A DNA stretch of 24,470 nucleotides. It comes from Lachnospiraceae bacterium. Lineage in GTDB: Bacteria; Bacillota_A; Clostridia; Lachnospirales; Lachnospiraceae. Of this stretch, positions 16,825 to 24,278 are shown in pieces. Position 1 is the stretch's first letter, and the number at the start of each line of letters is the position of its first letter. Made by a program: the position numbers and the translations under genes. Where the stretch lies: assembly GCA_017464645.1 (NCBI GenBank), contig JAFTZF010000029.1:1-24470 (forward strand). Direction: 5' to 3'. The notes under the pieces were generated by a model, which worked only from the letters and a program-made list of their open reading frames with translations, had not been told where the DNA came from and ran no database searches.

Positions 16825-17721
16825 TTACACAATGTAATTTCCGAAAAACCACAGCACATATGCAGCTGCCGGATAAAAAGCTAAGATCCAATAATTCTGT
16901 CGTTTTCCTCTCCTGGGCCGCTCCGCTGTTTCGTTGCAAAAATACAGCACCGGCAGGGCTGCTATCATCATCCACTGGTAATCGTGGAACATCAGGTGGT
17001 CAAAGCTGAAGCTGGCTGTTGCCCAGGTTCCGTACATGGAAAGGCCTGTCATCAGCTCGGTCACCACCAGGATAACATCGCTTCCCAGGAGGGATAACAC
17101 ACGTCCAAAGATTCCCGTGGATGCATTCAGGAAATAAATAAAGAAAAGCATGCAATAGGCAAAACGCAGTACCTTTTTGTTTTCCTTGGTCAGATAGAAA
17201 ATCAGACCCAGGCCCACCAGCAAAGCAGAGCCTTCTGCCAGGAACATATTTCCGCAGATAGTAAAGACAAACTGCAGGATATTGGTGGGCACTCCCACGA
17301 TCTCCGAAAGCACGCACCAGAGGGCTGCTCCGCCCAGCTGCCATGCTCCGTAAATCAGCCAGACCTTCCGCCTCTTCCCCGGATGCTGCCGCTGGTACTC
17401 ATACAGCCAGATCAAATATGCACTTGCAAATAAAGTAGCAAATAAATTTGTAGTTACTGCAGTGCTCACGCCCGGGAATGCGGCAGGAATGGAGAATATC
17501 AGGTTGAGAACTGCCATCCCTGCACTGCACAGATACAGATAGAGCAGATATTTCTTCGGTTCCTTTTCTTTATCCATGCTCCATGCCATGCAGAACAAAA
17601 GAATGGGCGCCGCCACTTCTCCCAGCCAGACCAGCCAGACGGGTGCTCCCGGAATAAAAGTTCCTATGCTGTCAGCGGCAATAAAAGCCACTGCTAATAT
17701 ACGCAAAATCGTCCTGGACAT
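16825..17721 (-). CDS. TraX-like polytopic membrane protein
   Basis: The product is a hydrophobic protein of about 298 residues with roughly eight TM segments. The N-terminal LRILAVAFIAADSIG, the conserved-looking APILLFCMAWSM and repeated aromatic segments resemble the TraX family, whose founding member acetylates F pilin; chromosomal clostridial homologues have no known substrate. This is a pattern-based call of moderate certainty; other acyltransferase-like or unnamed membrane families are possible. AGAGG abuts the ATG at 17730 but lies 9 nt before the ATG at 17721, so the shorter start is chosen. It is first in the cluster with the ABC ATPase (12-nt gap), the exported Ig-like protein and the permease, which suggests a shared envelope role. 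No tra or pilin genes are present. Confidence 0.72.
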   Translation of the reverse strand: MSRTILRILAVAFIAADSIGTFIPGAPVWLVWLGEVAAPILLFCMAWSMDKEKEPKKYLLYLYLCSAGMAVLNLIFSIPAAFPGVSTAVTTNLFATLFASAYLIWLYEYQRQHPGKRRKVWLIYGAWQLGGAALWCVLSEIVGVPTNILQFVFTICGNMFLAEGSALLVGLGLIFYLTKENKKVLRFAYCMLFFIYFLNASTGIFGRVLSLLGSDVILVVTELMTGLSMYGTWATASFSFDHLMFHDYQWMMIAALPVLYFCNETAERPRRGKRQNYWILAFYPAAAYVLWFFGNYIV

Positions 17722-17730
17722 GTCATTCAT

Positions 17731-17925
17731 CCTCTACTTAAAATACTTTTCTTCTGTTTTTTATCCATTTATCAATCCCAAATCACATTACATATAGTGT
17801 AGCATTGATTTGCTAAAAAAACATTAAGAAATTCTTATTTTTTTGTATCATCTTTGTATATTTTCTGCACTTCATGTCTTTATAAATTTGGACGCGGCAG
17901 CTGCATAAAAAGTTTCACACAGGAC
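17731..17925 (-). other. A/T-rich intergenic region upstream of the TraX-like/ABC cluster
   Basis: This stretch has no ORF of note. It is very A/T-rich and must hold the promoter of the TraX-like/ABC cluster unless glyA transcription reads through. Possible -10 boxes (TACACT, TATATG around 17796-17805) lack a good -35 at proper spacing, so no promoter is assigned. A small palindrome AAGAAATTCTT lies near 17826-17836. Confidence 0.5.
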
Positions 17926-17965
17926 AAAAAAGGATTTCCCACATCTGATCGGGGAATCCTTTTTA
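17926..17965 (-). terminator. Terminator of glyA
   Basis: In minus-strand sense AAAAAGGATTCCCC, a loop of about 10 nt, and GGGAAATCCTTTTTT form a stem of about 14 bp with one mismatch and a T run. It lies 20 nt after the glyA stop codon. Confidence 0.85.
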
Positions 17966-17984
17966 TACTTGCAGTAATTTTTCT

Positions 17985-19226
17985 TTACATAGCCAACGGA
18001 TATTTGTCCGTCAGGCTCTTTACCAGAACCTTTGCCTTCTCCACTGCGCTCTCACCCTCTTTGATGAGCATCGCCACTGCTTCAGCGATCACATCCATAT
18101 CCTCTTCCTTCAGACCTCTGCTGGTCACAGCCGGTGTACCGATACGGATACCGCTGGTCACAAATGCAGATCTGGGATCATTGGGGATGGTGTTCTTATT
18201 TGCAGTAATATTAGCTGCATCCAGCAGATGCTCTGCATCTTTACCGGACAGATTTTCATTGGTCAGATCCACCAGCATCAGATGATTGTCCGTTCCGCCG
18301 GATACGATCTTGACGCCGCGGTCCATAAGTCCTTTGCAAAGGGCCTGAGCATTTTTTACTACCTGCTTCTGATACTCTTTATACTCCGGTGTCAGGGCTT
18401 CTGCGAAGCATACGGCCTTCGCTGCGATCACATGCATGAGCGGACCGCCCTGGATTCCCGGGAAAATAGCTTTGTTGAAATTAAACTTCTGAGCAGTCTC
18501 CATATCGGACATGATCATACCGCCTCTGGGTCCGCGCAGAGTTTTGTGGGTAGTGGTGGTGGTTACATGTGCGTAAGGAATGGGGCTGGGATGCAGTCCT
18601 GCTGCCACCAGACCTGCAATATGAGCAATATCCACCATCAGATAAGCTCCCACCTCATCGGCAATTTCACGGAAGCGTTTGAAATCAATGGTTCTGGCAT
18701 AAGCGCTGGCGCCTGCAATGATCAGTTTGGGTTTGCACTCCAGAGCGATCCGGCGCACCTCATCATAATCCAGAAATCCTTCGTCATTTACACCATAGGA
18801 GACTACATTAAAATATTTTCCGGAAAAGTTTGCAGGACTTCCGTGAGTCAGATGTCCTCCGTGGGCCAGATTCATACCCATAATGGTATCTCCCGGCTCC
18901 AGCATGGCAAACTCCACTGCCATATTGGCCTGAGCTCCGGAGTGAGGCTGTACATTCACATATTCACAACCGAAAATTTCTTTTGCACGGGCAATGGCCA
19001 AATCCTCTACTACATCTACACAATCGCAACCGCCGTAATAACGCTTTCCGGAATACCCTTCTGCATACTTATTGGTCAGGGGGCTTCCCATAGCCGCCAT
19101 AACTGCCTTGCTTACCCAGTTTTCGGATGCAATCAACTCGATGTGGCTGTTCTGACGGTTCATCTCCGCCTCAATGGCTGCAGCCACTTCTTTGTCTACA
19201 GACTTTACTTCGTCCAGTGAATACAT
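17985..19226 (-). CDS. glyA: Serine hydroxymethyltransferase
   Basis: GlyA is the cytoplasmic PLP enzyme interconverting serine and glycine while loading tetrahydrofolate with a methylene group, which ThyA and purine synthesis then use. The 413-residue product has the normal length. The PLP lysine is Lys228 in [16 protein letters not shown], and [11 protein letters not shown] (about 29-39), [15 protein letters not shown] (about 52-66), [12 protein letters not shown] (about 93-104) and [14 protein letters not shown] (about 197-210) are all family signatures. AGGAGG lies about 8 nt before the ATG. It is monocistronic, with a TATAAT -10 at 19299-19304 and a terminator at 17926-17965. No glycine riboswitch is visible in the short leader. 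Confidence 0.98.
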   Translation of the reverse strand: MYSLDEVKSVDKEVAAAIEAEMNRQNSHIELIASENWVSKAVMAAMGSPLTNKYAEGYSGKRYYGGCDCVDVVEDLAIARAKEIFGCEYVNVQPHSGAQANMAVEFAMLEPGDTIMGMNLAHGGHLTHGSPANFSGKYFNVVSYGVNDEGFLDYDEVRRIALECKPKLIIAGASAYARTIDFKRFREIADEVGAYLMVDIAHIAGLVAAGLHPSPIPYAHVTTTTTHKTLRGPRGGMIMSDMETAQKFNFNKAIFPGIQGGPLMHVIAAKAVCFAEALTPEYKEYQKQVVKNAQALCKGLMDRGVKIVSGGTDNHLMLVDLTNENLSGKDAEHLLDAANITANKNTIPNDPRSAFVTSGIRIGTPAVTSRGLKEEDMDVIAEAVAMLIKEGESAVEKAKVLVKSLTDKYPLAM

Positions 19227-19285
19227 GTTTTTTTCCTCCTAAGCTTCCAATAATTGTCTTTTGCGCACATACATTTGTCTTTCAT

Positions 19286-19327
19286 ATGAATATTCATCAT
19301 TATATGGGATAGGTACAAAAAAAGCAA
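19286..19327 (-). promoter_or_regulatory. glyA promoter with palindrome at the transcription start
   Basis: On the minus strand a perfect TATAAT (19299-19304) has only a partial -35, TTGCTT, 17 nt upstream (19322-19327). A perfect 12-bp palindrome ATGAATATTCAT (19286-19297) lies just downstream of the -10 and covers the expected start site, a position suited to a repressor. Confidence 0.55.
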
Positions 19328-19446
19328 GTACTTTTTCCGATACATTCAGAAAAGTTTAGGTAATTTCGCTCCTCCTCTTGCTATCTTTTGCAGATTTCGT
19401 TAAAATAAAAACAGCGACTGTATAAATTCAATAAAGGAGTTGCTCT

Positions 19447-19719
19447 ATGAAGTTTCACTATATTTTGGTGGTGTACATACTGATTCTGAACCTGGCAGGT
19501 TTTTTCAGCATGGGAATCGATAAGCAAAGAGCCCGCAAGGGGCAGTGGCGGATTCCCGAGAAGACCCTGTTTCTGCTCTCCTTGCTGGGAGGAAGTTTAG
19601 GTTCTCTTCTGGGAATGTATACCTTTCGCCACAAAACAAAGCATTGGTATTTTCGCTATGGTTTTCCGCTGATTCTTCTGGCGCAGCTGGTCCTGATTGG
19701 ATATTTTTATTTTCGCTAA
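19447..19719 (+). CDS. DUF1294 family small membrane protein
   Basis: The 90-residue product has two to three hydrophobic segments (about 4-21, 41-57, 72-88). MGIDKQRA (22-29), RIPEKTLFLLSLLGGSLG (35-52) and GMYTFRHKTKHWYFRYGFP (56-74) are hallmarks of DUF1294, sometimes found fused to cold-shock domains; the function is unknown. AAAGGAG lies about 8 nt before the ATG. A TATAAA (19421-19426) is a possible -10, but no good -35 precedes it. It opens the only plus-strand block of the window, 39 nt before the aldolase-like gene, with which it may be co-transcribed. Confidence 0.88.
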   Translation: MKFHYILVVYILILNLAGFFSMGIDKQRARKGQWRIPEKTLFLLSLLGGSLGSLLGMYTFRHKTKHWYFRYGFPLILLAQLVLIGYFYFR

Positions 19720-19758
19720 ACTTGCAAAAAACAGCAAATCTTAAAAAGGAGTGAGCTT

Positions 19759-21051
19759 ATGAATATCAATTACATCCATCCTGCAGACCAATTGGTCATG
19801 TTTATGCAGCGAATCTATGACAAGGGCCTGACCACCACTTCCGGCGGCAACCTGTCCATCCTGGATGATCAGGGCGACATCTGGATCACGCCGGCAGGTA
19901 TTGACAAGGGTACCCTGACCCGCCGGGATATCATTTGTGTAAAACCTGATGGAACTTGCATCGGTCCCCATCGTCCTTCTTCTGAGCTGCCTTTCCATGC
20001 TCAGGTGTATAAGATGCGTCCGGATCTGCGGGCTGTACTTCATGCACATCCCCCTGCACTGGTGGCCTTCTCCATTGTTCGTGAGGAGCCCAATCTGGAC
20101 CTGCTGCCCTCCGTACGGAAGGTTTGCCCGGAAGTGCAGATCGCTACCTATGCCGTTCCCGGCAGTCAGGAGCTGGGCGAAAACATTGGTAAATGCTTTG
20201 CCTCCGGCTGCGATACCGTGCTCCTGGAAAATCACGGTGTCTGCATTGGTGCAAAAGATATGTTCGCTGCTTTCCAGCGGTTTGAAACCTTGAATTATTC
20301 TGCAAATCTGGAGATTCTGGCTAAGACTTTAGGCAAGCCCAAGAGCCTGGCCAACGAAGCCTATCGGATCACAGAGACCACTACCCATCTGAAGATGGAT
20401 GATTTCATCCCCAATAGCCATTCTTCCGAAGAGCTGGCTGCTCGCCGGGACATGATCACTCTGATCCACCGTTCCTACCGCATGAGTCTGTTCACTGCTA
20501 CTCACGGAACCTACTCTGTTCGTCTGACTGACGGCAGTTTCCTGATTACTCCCTTTGGTCAGGACCGGGCTTACCTGGAAGAAGACGACCTGGTGCGTGT
20601 AAAAGCCGGCATGAAGGAACTGGGCAAGACTCCTTCCCGTGCTGTAAAGCTCCACGAGCAGATCTATGCAAACAACCCGGAGATCAATGCTGTTCTGCTG
20701 GCTCAGCCGGTACACGCCATGGCATTTGCTGTGACAGATGTGGAATTTGATCCCCGCACCATTCCGGAGAGCTACATTCTGCTGCGGGATGTAAAACGTC
20801 TGCCCTATGGCGGCATTTACACCCATCCTGAATTGACCGCCAAGGAGTTCGGCCCTGGCTGTCCCGCTGTCATGGTGGACAATGATTGTGTTATCGTGAC
20901 CGGAGAAAACCTGCTGCAGGCTTTTGACCGTCTGGAAGTAATGGAATCCACCGCCCATTCTATCATCGATACCAAGAATCTGGGTAAAATCGTCCATATT
21001 TCTGACGCAGAAGTAGACGATTTAAAGGTAGCTTTCAAATTGGTAGATTAA
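19759..21051 (+). CDS. Two-domain class II aldolase/adducin-like protein, second domain degenerate
   Basis: The 430-residue protein is a tandem of two class II aldolase/adducin domains. Domain 1 (about 7-200) keeps the features of L-fuculose-phosphate-type aldolases: SGGNLSI (28-34), ITPAGIDKG, catalytic Glu76, and zinc ligands His95, His97 and His159. Domain 2 (about 225-425) aligns along its length (ITPFGQDR with ITPAGIDK, NAVLLAQPVHAMAFAV with RAVLHAHPPALVAFSI), but the equivalents are Ala295, Leu314, Gln316 and Asp376, so metal binding and the catalytic acid are gone. Domain 1 is probably an active aldolase or epimerase and domain 2 structural or regulatory. The substrate is unknown, and no sugar kinase or isomerase is nearby. 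AAAGGAG lies 7 nt before the ATG, and a strong terminator follows. Confidence 0.9.
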   Translation: MNINYIHPADQLVMFMQRIYDKGLTTTSGGNLSILDDQGDIWITPAGIDKGTLTRRDIICVKPDGTCIGPHRPSSELPFHAQVYKMRPDLRAVLHAHPPALVAFSIVREEPNLDLLPSVRKVCPEVQIATYAVPGSQELGENIGKCFASGCDTVLLENHGVCIGAKDMFAAFQRFETLNYSANLEILAKTLGKPKSLANEAYRITETTTHLKMDDFIPNSHSSEELAARRDMITLIHRSYRMSLFTATHGTYSVRLTDGSFLITPFGQDRAYLEEDDLVRVKAGMKELGKTPSRAVKLHEQIYANNPEINAVLLAQPVHAMAFAVTDVEFDPRTIPESYILLRDVKRLPYGGIYTHPELTAKEFGPGCPAVMVDNDCVIVTGENLLQAFDRLEVMESTAHSIIDTKNLGKIVHISDAEVDDLKVAFKLVD

Positions 21052-21074
21052 TATCTCTCATAACGAATGAAAAT

Positions 21075-21109
21075 GCCGGCCGGGGAGTTCTCCCCGGCCG
21101 GCGCTTTTT
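21075..21109 (+). terminator. Strong terminator after the aldolase-like gene
   Basis: A perfect 12-bp GC-rich stem GCCGGCCGGGGA / TCCCCGGCCGGC with a GTTC loop is followed by GCTTTTT. It lies 23 nt after the stop. The opposite-strand TRAP genes end 30 nt further on; read in that direction the T run is weak (ATTTTCATT), but the hairpin may still help stop convergent transcription. Confidence 0.92.
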
Positions 21110-21139
21110 ATCTTTCCTGTCTCTTGAATTTTCAAAAAC

Positions 21140-23110
21140 TTAAGCCAACTTAGCCGTTTCTTTCTTTGCAGTTGTACGCTGATATAGCACCACTCCCGCA
21201 ATGAGAACCAGACCAATCACATCTGTAATGGGCTCCGGGATCAACAGCGTCAGACCGCCCACAAGGCTGATGATCCGTACCACCGGGTTCATCTTGCGGT
21301 ACAGGAAACCGTTTAAGCCGGCTGCCACTCCGAAGACACCCAGGACTGCTGTCACACAAATCTGAACCACTTCAAATACGTTGGTATCAATAAACAGCAT
21401 AGCCGGGCTGAAGGCAAAGATGTAAGGCACGATAAAAGCCGCAATTGCCAGCTTGGTTGCATTAAACGCAGTCTTCATGGGCGACGCTTTTGCTATGGCA
21501 CTGCCTGCATATGCAGCCAACGCTACCGGCGGTGTGATATCTGCTACGATACCAAAATAAAATACAAAGAAATGGGCAGCCATCACAGGAATACCAATCT
21601 CAGGACTTGTCAGAATCGGTGCACAGGTAGCCGCCATAATGCAGTAATTCGCCGTGGTAGGCACACCCATACCCAGAATGATACAGCAGATCATGGTCAG
21701 CATCAGCGCAATGATCGCATGGCCGCCGGAAATGGATACGATGACACTGATCAGCTTGGAAGCCAGACCTGTGGAGGTAATGCAGCCTGCCACAATACCA
21801 GCCATGGCACAAGCCACTGCTACGGTAATGGTTCCCTTGGCTCCTGCCTCCAGAGCATCTATAAATTTCTTCGGTGTGATCCGGTCTTCTTTATTAAACA
21901 GGCTCACCAAGATGGTAACTCCGATACATACTGCAGCAGAGAACTGCATGGTACGAAGATTGCTGGATACCAGCACTACCAGCACCACCAAGGGAGTCAG
22001 CAGGTAAATCTTCTTAAACAAATGACGCATCTTGGGCAGTTCTTCTCTTGGAATACCTCTAAGGCCCAGTTTCTTTGCCTCCAGATGTACTGCAATATAA
22101 ATACCCAGGAAATACAGGGCTGCCGGAAGAATCGCGCGCAAAGCCACCTCTCTGTACTCTACGCCCATGTACTCTGCCATCAGGAAAGCTGCTGCACCCA
22201 TGATAGGAGGCATGATCTGTCCGCCTGTGGAAGCTGCCGCTTCTACTGCTCCTGCAAACTCCGGCTTATAGCCCAGCTTTTTCATCAAAGGAATGGTAAT
22301 GGAACCAGAACCAACGGTATTCGCTACAGATGAACCGGAAACCATACCCTCCAGAGCACTTGCCACTACGGCCGCCTTTGCAGGACCGCCTGAATAGGAG
22401 CCTGCGATACTATTCGCAAAATCAATAAAGAAGCTGGCGATACCCGTCCGTTCCAAAAATGCTCCAAATATAATAAATACCACTATGTACTTGGCACACA
22501 CATCAATGGGTGTATTCATAACACCTGATGTGGAGAAAAACAGGTCATAGATCACCTTGCCAAATCGAACATTGGTAAAGGTGTAGACCAACAGGGCTCC
22601 CACCACACACAGGATCGGAATCCCCACACTTCGGCGGCAGAGCTCTGCAAGCGACAGAATGGATACGATCGCCATAGCGACCATAAGGGGATTCTGGGTG
22701 ATCTTTGTGGCTGTCATCAAAATTTCTTTTGCATTAAGAGCATAATAGATAAAACCTGCTGAACCCAAAACCATCAGCACGATATCATACCATGGTATAT
22801 GATTCACCTTGGTAGTTCCTTTTTTCGCCGGGAAGTTTAAATAACCGATAATCAGAATCATGGCCAGGAACACCGTCAGCCGCACTTCCCGAAGACCTTT
22901 TCCAAACAATGTAACAATGATACTGTATACTGAAAAGGCCGCCATCAGATAGCGGATAATCAGTTTTGGAATTCCTTCCCAGATACGGACATTGGATTCC
23001 CGGTCATATTTTTTCATGACTTCTTCCACATCAGCCATGGTGCCTACACCGGTATCATCCACCGGAGCCGTGTTCACAGCTGCTGCTGTCTTTTTCTTTC
23101 CAAAACTCAT
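21140..23110 (-). CDS. TRAP transporter fused permease, TAXI (TTT) type
   Basis: This is the membrane part of a secondary, ion-gradient-driven TRAP uptake system, with the small (DctQ-like) and large (DctM-like) subunits fused. From the start chosen, the product is 656 residues with a soluble N terminus of about 50 residues, four DctQ-like TMs and about twelve DctM-like TMs. LGMGVPTTANYCIMAA is a typical large-subunit signature, and the repeated amphipathic re-entrant segments GSSVANTVGSGSI and ASTGGQIMPPIMGAAAFL belong to the two inverted halves. An upstream ATG (23176) would add 22 residues but lacks a ribosome site; GAGAGGAG stands 7 nt before the ATG at 23110. It follows the TAXI binding protein by 78 nt, with a hairpin in between. 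The substrate is unknown. Confidence 0.94.
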   Translation of the reverse strand: MSFGKKKTAAAVNTAPVDDTGVGTMADVEEVMKKYDRESNVRIWEGIPKLIIRYLMAAFSVYSIIVTLFGKGLREVRLTVFLAMILIIGYLNFPAKKGTTKVNHIPWYDIVLMVLGSAGFIYYALNAKEILMTATKITQNPLMVAMAIVSILSLAELCRRSVGIPILCVVGALLVYTFTNVRFGKVIYDLFFSTSGVMNTPIDVCAKYIVVFIIFGAFLERTGIASFFIDFANSIAGSYSGGPAKAAVVASALEGMVSGSSVANTVGSGSITIPLMKKLGYKPEFAGAVEAAASTGGQIMPPIMGAAAFLMAEYMGVEYREVALRAILPAALYFLGIYIAVHLEAKKLGLRGIPREELPKMRHLFKKIYLLTPLVVLVVLVSSNLRTMQFSAAVCIGVTILVSLFNKEDRITPKKFIDALEAGAKGTITVAVACAMAGIVAGCITSTGLASKLISVIVSISGGHAIIALMLTMICCIILGMGVPTTANYCIMAATCAPILTSPEIGIPVMAAHFFVFYFGIVADITPPVALAAYAGSAIAKASPMKTAFNATKLAIAAFIVPYIFAFSPAMLFIDTNVFEVVQICVTAVLGVFGVAAGLNGFLYRKMNPVVRIISLVGGLTLLIPEPITDVIGLVLIAGVVLYQRTTAKKETAKLA

Positions 23111-23137
23111 ACACTGTCTCCTCTCAATTCGTAAAGA

Positions 23138-23163
23138 GGCTGCGGCAGAAACCTGTCGCAGCC
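23138..23163 (-). other. Intercistronic hairpin between TAXI binding protein and permease
   Basis: GGCTGCG-A-CAG, loop GTTT, CTG-C-CGCAGCC in minus-strand sense forms an 11-bp stem with a central mismatch. No T run follows, so it is not a normal terminator. Its place just behind the binding-protein gene suits an RNA-stabilising or attenuating element that raises binding protein over permease; this is inference. Confidence 0.65.
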
Positions 23164-23188
23164 ACTTGATGTTCACGCAGAATATGAA

Positions 23189-24172
23189 TTATTTAGTAGC
23201 TACATCCAGCCCTTTCTCTGCGAAATATTTCGCTGCGCCGGGATGATACGGTACGGCAGTTACAGATGCTGCAAACTCCAGATCCAGCTCGCCGCCCTTT
23301 GCATGAGCAGTGGTAATGGTCTCTACATTTTCAAATACGGTAGATACAAAGTTGTATACATCATCTTCGGATACATCGTCACGAGCGATCACAACTGCGC
23401 CTACTGCTACAGTAGTGGTATCCTCAGTCATACCTTCATAAGTACCTGCGGTGATCACATTTTTGGAGTAGTAGGGAGAAGCTTCGATCAGCTTCTCAAT
23501 ATGCTCGTCATCCAGGCTTACCAGATATACATCCTTGGAAGTAGCCAGAGTGGTCACTGCAGTGGTAGGAGCACCTGCTACTACAAAAGCTGCAGCAATT
23601 TTGCCATCCTGTAAGCTCTCAGCACTGTTGCCGAAGTCTTCGTAGGTGGGGTTGATATCCTCTTCGCTCATACCGTATGCGCCCAGAATATCGATTGCGT
23701 TGAAGTATACACCTGAACCGGGTGCACCGATGGATACATTCTTGCCTGCCAGGTCAGCTACAGTCTTGATCTCGGGATCACAGGTAACGATCTGAACCTG
23801 CTCCATGTACAGAGCTGCTACCGTAGAGAAGCCCTCTACTGCTGCTCCTTCAAACAAGTTGGTTCCTTCGTAAGCATAAGCCATAACGTCAGACTGTACA
23901 AAGCCCAGCTGTGCATCGTCTATTTCCATAGCCTCAATATTTGCCTTGGAACCGCCGGAAGTGATAGCAGTCACCTTGGTATCGGTAGAACCGCTCACCT
24001 GTCCTGCCAACACGCTGCCAAAACCATAATAAGTACCCTGATCTCCACCTGTGGTGAATTTCAATTCACCGCCGGCAGTACCTGCGGAAGAAGCATCCTC
24101 CTTGTCTCCACAACCTGCCAAACCTGCAGTCATCAGCACTGCAACCATAAGCAAAGCTAAAATCTTCTTCAT
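23189..24172 (-). CDS. TAXI family TRAP transporter solute-binding lipoprotein
   Basis: This is the extracytoplasmic binding component of the TRAP system. The 327-residue precursor has a lipoprotein signal peptide with lipobox LAGC, so Cys21 would be lipidated and the mature protein tethered outside the membrane. KFTTGGDQGTYYGFGSVLAG, TSGGSKANIEAMEI and LGFVQSDVMAYAYEG are typical of the TAXI (TRAP-associated extracytoplasmic immunogenic) family, as is AGKNVSIGAPGSGVYFNA. TAXI ligands are mostly uncharacterised, and those proposed are small carboxylates and amino acids such as glutamate. AGAGG lies about 8 nt before the ATG. A promoter lies at 24250-24278, and two direct repeats of TGCAGGTWA lie in the leader. 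Confidence 0.95.
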   Translation of the reverse strand: MKKILALLMVAVLMTAGLAGCGDKEDASSAGTAGGELKFTTGGDQGTYYGFGSVLAGQVSGSTDTKVTAITSGGSKANIEAMEIDDAQLGFVQSDVMAYAYEGTNLFEGAAVEGFSTVAALYMEQVQIVTCDPEIKTVADLAGKNVSIGAPGSGVYFNAIDILGAYGMSEEDINPTYEDFGNSAESLQDGKIAAAFVVAGAPTTAVTTLATSKDVYLVSLDDEHIEKLIEASPYYSKNVITAGTYEGMTEDTTTVAVGAVVIARDDVSEDDVYNFVSTVFENVETITTAHAKGGELDLEFAASVTAVPYHPGAAKYFAEKGLDVATK

Positions 24173-24211
24173 GTTTTAAACCTCTTTTCTTTAGATTCTA
24201 TTCTATGAAAA

Positions 24212-24229
24212 TAACCTGCATTACCTGCA
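24212..24229 (-). repeat. Tandem direct repeat in the TAXI leader
   Basis: In minus-strand sense TGCAGGTAA is followed directly by TGCAGGTTA, two 9-bp copies differing at one base. They lie in the 5' leader about 40 nt upstream of the start codon and could be a regulator site or simple chance. Confidence 0.5.
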
Positions 24230-24249
24230 CAATTACCACATAATGCGTT

Positions 24250-24278
24250 ATTTTACCATATTTCCAGGCTTTTTTCAA
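24250..24278 (-). promoter_or_regulatory. Promoter of the TAXI TRAP operon
   Basis: On the minus strand TTGAAA (24273-24278), a 17-nt spacer and TAAAAT (24250-24255) form a near-consensus promoter with an extended -10 (TGG before TAAAAT). The -35 overlaps the aspS stop codon, so the TRAP operon starts right behind aspS. Confidence 0.7.

Noticed and set aside
16825..17721. Conjugative element suggested by the TraX-like protein
   Set aside because: There are no pilin, relaxase, type IV secretion or integrase genes in the window; chromosomal TraX-like proteins occur outside conjugation loci.
17796..17830. Promoter for the TraX-like/ABC cluster
   Set aside because: Several -10-like boxes exist in this A/T-rich stretch, but none has a fitting -35 at 16-18 nt.
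18228..19220. A 330-codon open frame on the plus strand
   Set aside because: It is antisense to glyA, whose motifs are complete; the frame has no family resemblance and is explained by codon bias of the real gene.
20329..20997. A 222-codon open frame on the minus strand
   Set aside because: It is antisense to the aldolase-like gene and has no family resemblance or ribosome site.
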